From Phreatobacter oligotrophus (GTDB lineage Bacteria > Pseudomonadota > Alphaproteobacteria > Rhizobiales > Phreatobacteraceae): 64,000 nucleotides of DNA. Shown one piece after another: positions 22,380 to 31,134 of this stretch. Each line of letters opens with the position of its first letter. The stretch's first letter is position 1. Below the pieces are notes generated by a model, which worked only from the letters and a program-made list of their open reading frames with translations, searched no databases and was not told the DNA's origin. The position numbers and the translations under genes are program-made. The DNA is taken from positions 124,001 through 188,000 of the forward strand of contig NZ_PZZL01000009.1 in NCBI RefSeq assembly GCF_003046185.1, read 5' to 3'.

Positions 22380-25286
22380 ATGACCCCGGCCCTGCGTCCT
22401 GACCTCGCGCCGGAGGAGGCCCTCCGCTTCACCTTCGATGGACAGGCCATTCTCGCCCGCCGGGGAGAGACGATCGGCGCTGCGCTCGCCGCACAGGGCA
22501 TGGCGGCCCTGCGGCAGACGCGGAACGACCGCCCCCGCGGCATCCATTGCGGCATGGGGGCCTGCTTCGACTGTCTCGTCACTGTTGACGGCCGCACAGG
22601 TGTGCGCGCCTGCCTGGAGAAGGTCACCGACGGCATGGCCGTCGGCTCGGCTTCCGGCACGGCCGAGACTCTGGCCGATCTCGCGCCGCCTGCGGCCGGC
22701 CCCTTGCCGCGCCGCGCCGTCGACGTGCTGGTGGTCGGCGCAGGACCGGCGGGTGCAACAGCTGCTGCGCTCCTGGCCGAGGCCGGCGCCAGCGTCATCG
22801 TCTGTGACGAGCGGGCGGCCACGGGTGGCCAGTATTTCAAGCCGCGGCAGGTGGGCGATCCCTCTGCGACTCCGGCCGATGCGCAATTCGCCGAGGGGCG
22901 CGCGCTGGACCAGCGCCTGCGCCGCTCCGGTGCCGAACTCTGGACCTCCGCCACCGTCTGGTACGCCTCGGCGGGCGAGGGCGTCGGCGTGCTGCGCCCC
23001 GAGGGCGCCTGTGTGGTCGAGCCGCGCTTCACCATCATCGCCACGGGGGCGAGCGAGCGCCCCGTGCCGCTGCCCGGCTGGACCCTGCCCGGCGTGATGA
23101 CCACCGGCGGCCTGCAGGGCCTCGTCCGGGCGCAAGGGGCGATTCCCGCCGGCCCCATCGTTATCGCCGGATCCGGCCCGCTCAACATCCAGATGGCGCT
23201 GGAACTGGTGAAGGCCGGGCACAGGCCGGCCGCGGTGATCGATTCGGGTCCCGGGCCCTCGCTGGCCGCGCTCGCGCCCTTCGCCCGGATGCTCGCCGCC
23301 GACTGGCGCCTGACCCTCGCCGGCATCGGCCAGCTCGCAGCCCTGCGCCGTGCCGGGGTGCCGGTGCTGTGGGGCAGCACCGTTGCGGCGATCCATGGCA
23401 CGGATGGCGTGGAGGCTGTGGAGATAAGCCGCGCCGATGGCGCGACCGACCGCATCGCCTGCCACACCGTCGCGCTCAACATGGGCTTCCAGCCCCAGGC
23501 GGAACTTGCCCGGCAGCTCGGATGCCGGCTCACCTATGTCGATGCCGCCGCCGGCCACGTCGCCGTCCAAACGGCCGATGACGGTGCGACGAGCGTGCCG
23601 GGCATTCATGCGATAGGCGATGGCGCGGCCATCGGTGGATCGCGGGTGGCGCTGGCGCAGGGTGCGCTGGCGGCCGGCTCGATCGCGGCGAAGCTCGGCC
23701 TCAGGCCTCCTCCGGAAGCGGCCACGGCGCCCGCCGACCTGGCCAAGGCCCGCCGCTTCCAGGCGGCCCTCTGGTCGCTGTTCACGCAGCCAAAATTCGA
23801 CGCTGGGTCCATTGCCGACACGACCCATGTCTGCCGCTGCGAGGAGGTGACCGCCGGCGCCGTGCGCGAGGCCTGCCGTACGGCGAGCCCGACGCTGGCG
23901 GCGGTGAAGCGCCTCACCCGCGCCGGCATGGGCCGCTGCCAGGGCCGCTTCTGCGCCGGCCCGCTCACCCGCCTCGTCGCGGCGGAGGGCGGCCCCGCGC
24001 CCGATGTCGGCGCCTTCTTCGCGCCGCGACCGCCGGCCCGGCCCGTGCCGCTTGGCGCCATCGCGGTTGAGAAGGCGGAATGGGGTGGCCACCGCCAGTC
24101 TGCCCCGCCCGCGGTCTCGCCGCGCGTGACGCTGCAACGCGAGCCCTTCGGCCGCATCGACACCGATGTCGTGGTGATCGGCGCCGGCGTGGTGGGCTCC
24201 GCGGTCGCCTGGGAGCTCGCCCGCTCCGGCGTTTCCGTCACCGTCGTCGACCGGCACGAGCCCAACGTCCAAGCCTCAGGCGCCAATGCCGGCAGCCTCC
24301 ACGTCCAGCTCCTCTCTTTCGATTTCGGCGCCAAGGCCCAGGCCGGCGGCCGCCCGGCGGCGGAGGTGCTGCGCATTGCCCCCGTCTCCATCCGCCTGTG
24401 GAAGGAGATCGAGGCTCTGTCGGGAGCCGATTTCGAGATGGCGACGCCCGGCGGCGTCATGGTCGGCGAGAGCGAGGCCGACATGGCCTTCCTCGCCCAG
24501 AAGACGGCGCTGGAGAAAAGCTACGGCATCGATTCCGAGCTGATCGGCGCCAACGAGCTGCGCAGCCTCGAGCCGCTGATCGCCCCGCATTTCACCGGCG
24601 CCGCGCTCTGCCGCGACGAGGGCAAGATCAATCCGCTCAGGGCGACGCCCGCCATCGTCGCCATGGCGAAAGCAGCCGGGGCGCGGTTCGAGACCTTTGC
24701 CGGCGTCACGTCCATCGAACGCGAGGGCGCAGGCTGGCGCGTCGAGACGGAAGCCGGGACAGTGGTCGCCCGCCGCGTCGTCAATTGCGCCGGCGGCTGG
24801 GCCTCGCGCGTCGCCGCCATGGCGGCGCGGCCGATCCCCGTCCAGGGCGCGCCCCTGCAGATGATTGTCACCGAGCCCGGGCCGACAATGGTCAAGCACC
24901 TCGTCGCCCATGCGAGCCGGCACCTGAGCCTCAAGCAGGCCGATACGGGCGGCCTCGTCATCGGCGGCGCCTGGCCGGCCTCGCTCGACCCGGCGACGGG
25001 CGCGAGCCATGTCGAGATGGCGAGCATCGAGGGCAATGCCTGGGTTGCCGCGCATGTGCTGCCCGCGGCGGCGCGGCTGCGCATCGTCCGTGTCTGGGCG
25101 GCGATGAACATCAACATCGACGGCGCGCCGATCCTCGGCGAAATGCCTGGCGCGCCTGGGTTCTTCAACTGCGTGACCTCGAACGGCTATTCGCTGGCGC
25201 CGGTCGTCGCCCGTATCACCCGCGACCTCATGGTCGACGGCCGCTCAGACCTGCCGCACGCCATGTTCGGGCTCGACAGGTTCTAG
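22380..25286 (+). CDS. Fused 2Fe-2S / HcnB-type FAD / DAAO-type FAD oxidoreductase (three-domain dehydrogenase)
   Basis: A 968-residue single chain that joins what are normally three subunits. Residues 1-105 form a ferredoxin domain (Cys57, Cys62, Cys65, Cys78). About 113-580 is the HcnB/OoxA-like FAD-NAD oxidoreductase, with GAGPAGATAA at 120-129 and a BFD-like cluster region CRCEEVT then GMGRCQGRFC near 485-525. About 594-968 is a DAAO/DadA-type oxidase with VVVIGAGVVGSAVAWEL and an intact C-terminal FAD block. The split equivalent is encoded at 10974-13773. It should oxidise an amino or imino acid and pass electrons to the respiratory chain; the substrate is unknown. ATG 22380 begins at the ferredoxin domain. 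Confidence 0.88.
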   Translation: MTPALRPDLAPEEALRFTFDGQAILARRGETIGAALAAQGMAALRQTRNDRPRGIHCGMGACFDCLVTVDGRTGVRACLEKVTDGMAVGSASGTAETLADLAPPAAGPLPRRAVDVLVVGAGPAGATAAALLAEAGASVIVCDERAATGGQYFKPRQVGDPSATPADAQFAEGRALDQRLRRSGAELWTSATVWYASAGEGVGVLRPEGACVVEPRFTIIATGASERPVPLPGWTLPGVMTTGGLQGLVRAQGAIPAGPIVIAGSGPLNIQMALELVKAGHRPAAVIDSGPGPSLAALAPFARMLAADWRLTLAGIGQLAALRRAGVPVLWGSTVAAIHGTDGVEAVEISRADGATDRIACHTVALNMGFQPQAELARQLGCRLTYVDAAAGHVAVQTADDGATSVPGIHAIGDGAAIGGSRVALAQGALAAGSIAAKLGLRPPPEAATAPADLAKARRFQAALWSLFTQPKFDAGSIADTTHVCRCEEVTAGAVREACRTASPTLAAVKRLTRAGMGRCQGRFCAGPLTRLVAAEGGPAPDVGAFFAPRPPARPVPLGAIAVEKAEWGGHRQSAPPAVSPRVTLQREPFGRIDTDVVVIGAGVVGSAVAWELARSGVSVTVVDRHEPNVQASGANAGSLHVQLLSFDFGAKAQAGGRPAAEVLRIAPVSIRLWKEIEALSGADFEMATPGGVMVGESEADMAFLAQKTALEKSYGIDSELIGANELRSLEPLIAPHFTGAALCRDEGKINPLRATPAIVAMAKAAGARFETFAGVTSIEREGAGWRVETEAGTVVARRVVNCAGGWASRVAAMAARPIPVQGAPLQMIVTEPGPTMVKHLVAHASRHLSLKQADTGGLVIGGAWPASLDPATGASHVEMASIEGNAWVAAHVLPAAARLRIVRVWAAMNINIDGAPILGEMPGAPGFFNCVTSNGYSLAPVVARITRDLMVDGRSDLPHAMFGLDRF

Positions 25287-26542
25287 CCACACCAGTCCTT
25301 CAGGATCGCCGCCACCACCGCCACGCAGCGTTCATGGTCGGCGGCGTCCACCCATTCATCGGCAAAGCCGTTCTGGGTGAGGTTGCCGCCGAGCGGCCCG
25401 AGGCCGATGCAGGGAATACCGGCCTGCAGGATCGGCACCCGGATATCGCTCGCCGTATGGACGGGATTGACGAAGGACGGCTTGCCGACCACGGCGGTGA
25501 TGGCGGTATCGGCGGCGCGGAACAGCGGATGATCGGCCGGAACTTCGGCGCCCGCGACGCCGGCGAGGAAGGCGATCTCCGGCTTCGGCAGGGCGTCGAA
25601 GGGGGCGCGCTGGAAGACCGCCTTCACAGTCGCTGCGATCTCCCCCCGCACGTCGGCGAGGCGCTCGCCCGGCGGCATCGACACCGCGCCCTCGATCACG
25701 CCGGAGACGGCGATGGTGTTGCGCTTACCCTCGACCCCGAGCCGGGCATGGGAGACGTGGAGGTTGGTCGCACGCCCGACGAAGCCGGCGATGCGCTCAT
25801 GGCGGATGCGCGCGCCGCGCGCCTGGTCCAGCTCAGCGAGGGCAGCAAGCAGCGCCGCCTGAACGGTTGCAGCGCTCACTGCGCGATGCGCAAAGGCGGT
25901 CTGACCCGGCTCCACCGTCTCCGGTGCCTTGCCGGCAAAGGAAATCCGGAACTCCACCAGGCCCGGCGTGCAGGCCTTCACCTCCGCCATGCCCATGCCG
26001 GACTCGGCGGGGTGGAGGTAGAGCGCCGCGTCGGGTGGGACCATCCGCGCCAGCAGGGCAGCGACGCCGCGGGCGTGGCGCTTGCTCGGCGTCGAGGCGA
26101 TGATGATGTCGCCCGCCGGGCGCCAGCCATCTGCCTGGGCCAGCGCCAGCCCCGAGATCATCGCAGCGACGCCGCTGAGATCGTCGGCGACGCCGAAGCC
26201 AACGATGCGGCCGTCGCGGATTACGCCGGCGAAGGGATCGACGCTCCAGCGGGAGAGATCGCCGTGCGGTTCGCCGTCGGGATGGGCAAAGAGGATGAGG
26301 CTGCGTCCGCCGCCGCTCCCCTTGAGGCGGCCCACCACGGCGCGGCGCAGGCCCGGCTGGATCGTCTGGCCGGTGGCGAATTCCTCTTTGAGGGTCACGC
26401 CGGCGGGATCGTAATCGACCGTCTCGACCGCGCAGCCGATCGCCGCAAGCGCATCGGCGACCCGTGCCTGAACGGCCGCTTCGCCGTCGCGGCCAAGGCG
26501 GATGAGCTCCTGCAGGAAGGCAACGGGCGTTGGGCTGGTCAT
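25283..26542 (-). CDS. M20-family metallo-peptidase / amidohydrolase
   Basis: Zinc hydrolase of the ArgE/DapE/carboxypeptidase G2 family, 419 residues. The first metal His lies in LFAHPDGEPHG and the bridging Asp in GVADDLSGVA; the second domain begins near residue 190. The first motif is HPDG rather than the usual GHxDVV, a modest deviation. ATG 26542 is chosen because it lies 8 bases after the stop of the upstream gene and gives the expected N-terminus. It ends the five-gene GntR-led operon, and its last bases overlap the convergent fusion gene by four. It probably deacylates an N-acyl amino acid. Confidence 0.78.
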   Translation of the reverse strand: MTSPTPVAFLQELIRLGRDGEAAVQARVADALAAIGCAVETVDYDPAGVTLKEEFATGQTIQPGLRRAVVGRLKGSGGGRSLILFAHPDGEPHGDLSRWSVDPFAGVIRDGRIVGFGVADDLSGVAAMISGLALAQADGWRPAGDIIIASTPSKRHARGVAALLARMVPPDAALYLHPAESGMGMAEVKACTPGLVEFRISFAGKAPETVEPGQTAFAHRAVSAATVQAALLAALAELDQARGARIRHERIAGFVGRATNLHVSHARLGVEGKRNTIAVSGVIEGAVSMPPGERLADVRGEIAATVKAVFQRAPFDALPKPEIAFLAGVAGAEVPADHPLFRAADTAITAVVGKPSFVNPVHTASDIRVPILQAGIPCIGLGPLGGNLTQNGFADEWVDAADHERCVAVVAAILKDWCG

Positions 26543-26549
26543 GCGGGCC

Positions 26550-27497
26550 TCAGGGCAGGGGATGGCCACGCCCGGTGGCGCGGGCGGCGGCGAGGATCTG
26601 GCGGGCTGCGACATTGTCCTCGAAGGCACGGCCATCCGAGAGGACGATGCGCCGGCCCTGGGCAGGCGCGCTCGCGCGGCCAACGGCGAGGTCGTCGATC
26701 CCGATGAGTGCGCGGCTCGCGACCGCATGCCCGGCCCATTGCCGGCGCAGCCGCTCGGGATGGTCGGAGATGACGGTATCAGCGGATGCGACAAGGGCAG
26801 GGTCGAGTTCGTGCGCCTCGGGATAGAAGGGGCCGACCCCGACGAGGATGCCGCCATCCGGCAGCGGCCCGACCGGCAGCGGCGTCGCAGCCAGCGACAG
26901 GGTCACCAGGGCATCGGCCCGTCCGGCAAGGCCGGCCAGCGGGGCCGCCTCGCATCGTGCGGCGATGGCGGGCGACAGGCTGGCCACAAAGGTGTCAGCC
27001 GCCTCGACACCCCGCGAGGCCGAGGCGATGATCACCCGCTCCGCGATGTCCGTCTCGATCAGTACCCGCGCATGGGTGCGCGCCTGCAGGCCGGTGCCCA
27101 CCAGCGCGATGGTCGCGTTCGTCACCCCGAGCAGGCGCAGCGCCAGCGCGGTGACACCCGCGGTGCGATAGGCCGTCAGCCTGCGGGCCGAGAGGATGGC
27201 GGCGATCTGGCCGGTGGTGGGCTCGGCGGCAATCACGACCGCATCGATCTCGGGGCGCCCCTCGGCCGCATTGGCGGGCCGTCCCGCCAGCACCTTGGCG
27301 GAGGCGAGGTCGCCGCCGTGATCCACCGCCGGGAAGACCGAGAGATAGCCGGTCGCGCCATCCGTGCCGTCGATCCGCGCCGCGTCACGCTCGATAAAGC
27401 GGCCAAGGTCGGCGAAAGCCTGCGCCAGCCCGTCGACCAGCATCGCCGGGTCGACGAGCGCTTCGACATCCGCTTCGCCAAGCCAGAGAACCGCCAT
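26550..27497 (-). CDS. Ornithine cyclodeaminase / mu-crystallin family protein
   Basis: NAD(P)-binding member of the OCD/mu-crystallin family, 315 residues. The Rossmann motif is LVGTGLQARTHARVL at about 131-145, preceded by the family's TAYRTAGVTALAL segment. Family members include ornithine cyclodeaminase, ketimine reductase and delta-1-pyrroline/piperideine-2-carboxylate reductases. Given the surrounding amino- and imino-acid genes a ketimine reductase role is attractive, but the reaction cannot be fixed from sequence. Confidence 0.8.
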   Translation of the reverse strand: MAVLWLGEADVEALVDPAMLVDGLAQAFADLGRFIERDAARIDGTDGATGYLSVFPAVDHGGDLASAKVLAGRPANAAEGRPEIDAVVIAAEPTTGQIAAILSARRLTAYRTAGVTALALRLLGVTNATIALVGTGLQARTHARVLIETDIAERVIIASASRGVEAADTFVASLSPAIAARCEAAPLAGLAGRADALVTLSLAATPLPVGPLPDGGILVGVGPFYPEAHELDPALVASADTVISDHPERLRRQWAGHAVASRALIGIDDLAVGRASAPAQGRRIVLSDGRAFEDNVAARQILAAARATGRGHPLP

Positions 27498-27575
27498 GGC
27501 ACGGAGACTGTCACGCAGGTCCCCGGCCGTCCATGCCGGGGCGGCGCTGCCACCCCTGCGGCGGACGCGCAGGCG

Positions 27576-29303
27576 TCAGTGAATCTCGGGCTCGGGGATC
27601 TTCGCCGTGCCCTCGAGGAAGTCGAAGTCGCAGCCCTGGTCGGCCTGCCGGATATGCTCGGCCGACATCTTGCCCCAGCCGCGCGGATAGTCGCGGTCCG
27701 GCGGCGTCCAGGCGGCGATGCGGGCGGCGATCTCGGCCTCGGTGAGGTTCACCGAGATGGAGCGCGCCTCCACGTCGACGCTGATCAGGTCGCCGGTCTT
27801 CACCGCCGCCAGCGGCCCGCGCACATAGGCCTCCGGCGCCACGTGGAGCACGCAGGCGCCATAGCTGGTGCCTGACATGCGGGCATCGGAGATGCGCAGC
27901 ATGTCGCGCACGCCCTGCTTCAGCAGCTTCTTCGGGATGGGCAGCATGCCCCATTCGGGCATGCCTGGTCCGCCGACGGGGCCGGCATTCTTCAGCACCA
28001 TGACGTGGTCGGCGGTGACGTCGAGGGTCTCGTCGTTCACCGCCTTGGACATCTCGTCATAGGTCTCGAAGACCAGCGCCGGGCCGGTATGCTTCAGGAG
28101 CCGTGGCTCGGCCGCCGAGGGCTTGATGACACAGCCGCCGGGGGCGAGGTTGCCGCGCAGCACGGCAAGGCCGTTCTCGGTGGAGACGGGCTTGTCCAGC
28201 GGCCGGATGATGTCCGCGTCATAGACCTGCGCCAGGTCGATCATGTGCGAGAGCGGCTTGCCCGTCACAGTCATGGCGTCGGTGTGAAGGAGGCTCTTCA
28301 GCTGCTTCAGCATGGCCGGCAGGCCGCCCGCATAGTAGAAGTCCTCCATGAGGAAGCCGCCGGAGGGCCTGATATTGGCGATGACCGGCACCTTCCGCGA
28401 GAAGGCGTCGAAGTCGTCGGGCGTCAGCGGCACGCCGGCGCGGCCCGCCATGGCGATGAGGTGGATGATGGCGTTGGTCGAGCCCGCCACGGCCATGTGA
28501 ACCACCAGGGCATTCTCGAAGCTTTTCCGGGTGAGGATCTTGTCCGGCGTCAGGTCGTCCCAGACCATCTCGACGATGCGCTTGCCGGCCATGGCGGCCA
28601 TGCGGGGATGAGCCGAATCCGCAGCCGGAATCGCCGAGGCGCCGGGCAGGGTCAGGCCGAGCACCTCGGCATGGCTCATCATCGTCGCCGCGGTGCCCAT
28701 CACCATGCAGGTGCCGAAGGAACGGGCGATGCCCGTCTCCATGTCGTTCCACTGCGCTTCGGTGATGTTGCCGGCTTCCTTCTCGGCCCAGTACTTCCAA
28801 ACGTCCGAGCCCGAGCCGAGCGTCTTGCCCGCCCAGTTGCCGCGCAGCATCGGCCCCGCCGGCACGAAGATGAAGGGCAGGCCGGCGCTGGTCGCGCCCA
28901 TGACGAGGGCGGGGGTGGACTTGTCGCAGCCGCCGAGCAGCACCACGCCGTCGAGCGGGTGGGAGCGGATCGATTCCTCCGCCTCCATGGCGAGGAAGTT
29001 GCGGTAGAGCATCGTTGTCGGCTTCTGGTACTGCTCCGACACCGACATGACCGGGATCTCGACCGGGAAGCCACCGGCCGCCCAGACGCCGCGCTTTACC
29101 GCCTCCGCGCGGTCGCGCAGGTGAAGGTGGCAGGGGTTCACGTCCGACCAGGTGTTGATGATGCCGATGACCGGCTTGCCCATGAACTCGTCGCGGCCAT
29201 AGCCCATCTGCAGCGTGCGGGAGCGATGGCCGAACGAGCGCATGTCGCTGGTCCCGAACCAGCGGTAGCTGCGCAGATCCTTCGGCGACTTCTTGGCGGA
29301 CAT
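27576..29303 (-). CDS. IlvD/Edd-family dehydratase, sugar-acid type
   Basis: Fe-S dehydratase of 575 residues. The three cluster-ligand cysteines are Cys58 (NPCHLH), Cys126 (GGCDKS) and Cys199 (GTCMVMGTA), the pattern of the [2Fe-2S] sugar-acid dehydratases such as L-arabinonate dehydratase; the catalytic Ser region is MSGTSYG near the C-terminus. It removes water from 2,3-dihydroxy acids to give 2-keto-3-deoxy acids. The adjacent DapA-family gene could then act on such a keto acid, as in pentonate and glucarate pathways. Confidence 0.88.
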   Translation of the reverse strand: MSAKKSPKDLRSYRWFGTSDMRSFGHRSRTLQMGYGRDEFMGKPVIGIINTWSDVNPCHLHLRDRAEAVKRGVWAAGGFPVEIPVMSVSEQYQKPTTMLYRNFLAMEAEESIRSHPLDGVVLLGGCDKSTPALVMGATSAGLPFIFVPAGPMLRGNWAGKTLGSGSDVWKYWAEKEAGNITEAQWNDMETGIARSFGTCMVMGTAATMMSHAEVLGLTLPGASAIPAADSAHPRMAAMAGKRIVEMVWDDLTPDKILTRKSFENALVVHMAVAGSTNAIIHLIAMAGRAGVPLTPDDFDAFSRKVPVIANIRPSGGFLMEDFYYAGGLPAMLKQLKSLLHTDAMTVTGKPLSHMIDLAQVYDADIIRPLDKPVSTENGLAVLRGNLAPGGCVIKPSAAEPRLLKHTGPALVFETYDEMSKAVNDETLDVTADHVMVLKNAGPVGGPGMPEWGMLPIPKKLLKQGVRDMLRISDARMSGTSYGACVLHVAPEAYVRGPLAAVKTGDLISVDVEARSISVNLTEAEIAARIAAWTPPDRDYPRGWGKMSAEHIRQADQGCDFDFLEGTAKIPEPEIH

Positions 29304-29349
29304 GGGACGTTCCTCGGCAATCTTGTTCTGGAAGTGTCAGGCGCTTGGA

Positions 29350-30270
29350 TTATTCGGCGGCGGCAGCGGGCAGCACGCCCCAGCCTGTCATGATGCGGGT
29401 CAGCTCCGCCTTCTCCTGCGCGTTCAGCGCCGGCAGGCCCGGCAGGCGCACCGGGCCCATGGGCAGGCCCATCAGCGCCATGGCCTCCTTCACCACCGTC
29501 ACATTGGCGCCGTTGCCGTACTTGGTGCGCATGTGCTCGAAACCGGCAATGGCGGTGACGCCGGCACGGGCCGTGGCGAAGTCGCCGGCCTCGAGCGCCT
29601 GCCAGATGGCGAGCGAGCGATCCGGCACGACATTGACGAGGCCAGAGGTGAAGCCGCGGCCGCCGAGCGCATAGAAGGGCGCGGCCCAACCCTCGGCGAG
29701 GCCGCAGATCCAAACCGCCGAGGTGCCGGCGGTGGCGCGCACGCAATCGGCGAAGAGCATGAGGTTGGCGCTCGCGAACTTCACGCCCGCGACATTCGGA
29801 TGGGTGGCGACGCGCGACAGGTCCGCGACGCCCATGGCGTCCGAGCGGATATAGGCGACGACCGGCACGGTCAGGGCTTCGGCGATGGCGAGGATGTAGT
29901 CGGCCTGCGACTGCGGCGCGGCGAAGGGGTCGAGCGGGTGATGCACCATCACCGCGTTGCAGCCGGCGCTCGCTGCCGCGCGGCCTGCCTCGATGGCTTC
30001 CTTGAGCGAGCGGCCGATGCCGGCGGTCACCATGGCCTTGCCGGCGGCAGCTTCCGCCGCCACCGCATGGGTGCGGGCGATCTCGGCCGGCGTCATCGGA
30101 TAGAACTCGCCGGTATTGCCGGCGGCAACGATGTTGTGGATGCCGGCTTCCGCGATGGTGCGGACGATGCGCGCCATGGTCGGCCAGTGCGGGTTGCCGT
30201 CGGCGTCATAGGGCGTCGCATGGACACCGGAAATGCCGGTCAGGGTGGCCTTCACATCAATCGCAGTCAT
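29350..30270 (-). CDS. DapA-family aldolase/dehydratase 3
   Basis: DapA/NAL family enzyme of 306 residues with Schiff-base Lys164 (GVKFAS) and Tyr140 (VVAYIRSD), and carboxylate loop GNTGEFYP. The FYP following GNTGE and the YIR form of the Tyr motif recall keto-deoxy sugar-acid dehydratases such as KdgD rather than lysine biosynthesis. The neighbouring IlvD-type dehydratase supports a 2-keto-3-deoxy-acid substrate. It overlaps the end of the gntR gene by 14 bases, so the regulator and enzymes share a transcript. Confidence 0.82.
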   Translation of the reverse strand: MTAIDVKATLTGISGVHATPYDADGNPHWPTMARIVRTIAEAGIHNIVAAGNTGEFYPMTPAEIARTHAVAAEAAAGKAMVTAGIGRSLKEAIEAGRAAASAGCNAVMVHHPLDPFAAPQSQADYILAIAEALTVPVVAYIRSDAMGVADLSRVATHPNVAGVKFASANLMLFADCVRATAGTSAVWICGLAEGWAAPFYALGGRGFTSGLVNVVPDRSLAIWQALEAGDFATARAGVTAIAGFEHMRTKYGNGANVTVVKEAMALMGLPMGPVRLPGLPALNAQEKAELTRIMTGWGVLPAAAAE

Positions 30271-30964
30271 AGTCGAGATCCTTCAGGACGTCGCCGAAGA
30301 CGAGGTGAACGTGCTCCCGGGCGGAGCGGAGGATGTGCCGCTTCATCCGCGTTTCGGCGAGCCGGGGATCGCGGGCGGCCAGCGCCTCGTAGATGTCGCG
30401 ATGCTCGACGAAGCCCGCCTGACGCTGGCCGGGCTCGGAGAGCAGCGAGAGGCGCTGGGCGGTGTCGTACATGCGCTGGCCGTCCAGCCGGCGCTCGAGA
30501 TAGTGGCAGCCGGAGGCGGCGTGGATGGCGCCGTGGAAACTCTCGTTGAGCCGCACCAGCTCCTCGAGAGCCCCGTGGGCCGTGGCATGTTCCATCTCGT
30601 TCACGAGGCCCGAGAGGTTCGCCAGCTGTTCCATCGAAATGGTCTTGGCGGCGATATGCGCCATCACGCTTTCGAGCGAGGCGCGTCCCAGCGCCATCTC
30701 GTAGGCCTGCCGCGCAGAGAACAGCACGTAGACGCCGCGTCGCGCCTCGATGCGCACCAGGCCCTCGCCCTCCAGCATGCGGATGGCATCCTTCACCGGC
30801 GTCGTCGAGACGCCGAGCATGTCGGCCAGCTGACGCTCGTTGAGCCGCTCGCCCGTCGGGAAGCGCCCCGCGACGATGGATGCGCGTAGTCGCTCGTGAA
30901 CGTGCTCGCGCAGGCTGCGGGTGAGGATCGGGTCCACGGGGGGCAGGGCGGTGGCGGTGGTCAT
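30257..30964 (-). CDS. GntR-family transcriptional regulator (FCD subfamily) 2
   Basis: The 235-residue regulator has a winged helix (LADMLGVSTTPVKDAIRMLEGEGLV) followed by a helical FCD ligand domain with the His-containing segments NESFHGAIH and EHRDIYEAL. ATG 30964 gives the usual short N-terminal arm; starts near 31027-31033 would overlap the palindromic operator. It is the first gene of the operon with the DapA-family, IlvD-type, ornithine-cyclodeaminase-like and M20 genes and is divergent from the Bug-type binding protein gene. An 18-base perfect palindrome 68 bases upstream is its likely target. Confidence 0.87.
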   Translation of the reverse strand: MTTATALPPVDPILTRSLREHVHERLRASIVAGRFPTGERLNERQLADMLGVSTTPVKDAIRMLEGEGLVRIEARRGVYVLFSARQAYEMALGRASLESVMAHIAAKTISMEQLANLSGLVNEMEHATAHGALEELVRLNESFHGAIHAASGCHYLERRLDGQRMYDTAQRLSLLSEPGQRQAGFVEHRDIYEALAARDPRLAETRMKRHILRSAREHVHLVFGDVLKDLDYDCD

Positions 30965-31031
30965 GGTCGGGTCCGGCGGCGGCGACGCCGCGGCATGGGG
31001 CGCCTTCTCACCACAGAACGCAAGCATCTGC

Positions 31032-31049
31032 AATCTGAAATTTCAGATT
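31032..31049. promoter_or_regulatory. 18-bp perfect palindrome, probable operator for divergent GntR
   Basis: AATCTGAAATTTCAGATT reads the same on both strands. It lies in the AT-rich divergent region between the gntR gene (start 30964) and the binding-protein gene (start 31135), and a further partial copy (TTTCAAATTCC) follows at 31048-31058. In a genome this GC-rich such a site is conspicuous and is best read as the regulator's operator, covering both promoters. Confidence 0.7.
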
Positions 31050-31134
31050 TCAAATTCCAGGTTTGCATGCTAGGACCCGCGGCAAGACCGGCCCCCAGCC
31101 GGCCCATGAGGAACCGCATCCGAGGACCAGCCCA

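Noticed and set aside
21401-23533. A 710-residue minus-strand protein with a long N-terminal extension
   Set aside because: Only the last 301 residues are DapA-like and start behind a good ribosome-binding site at 22306. The extension is antisense to the fused dehydrogenase gene and has no protein-like features.
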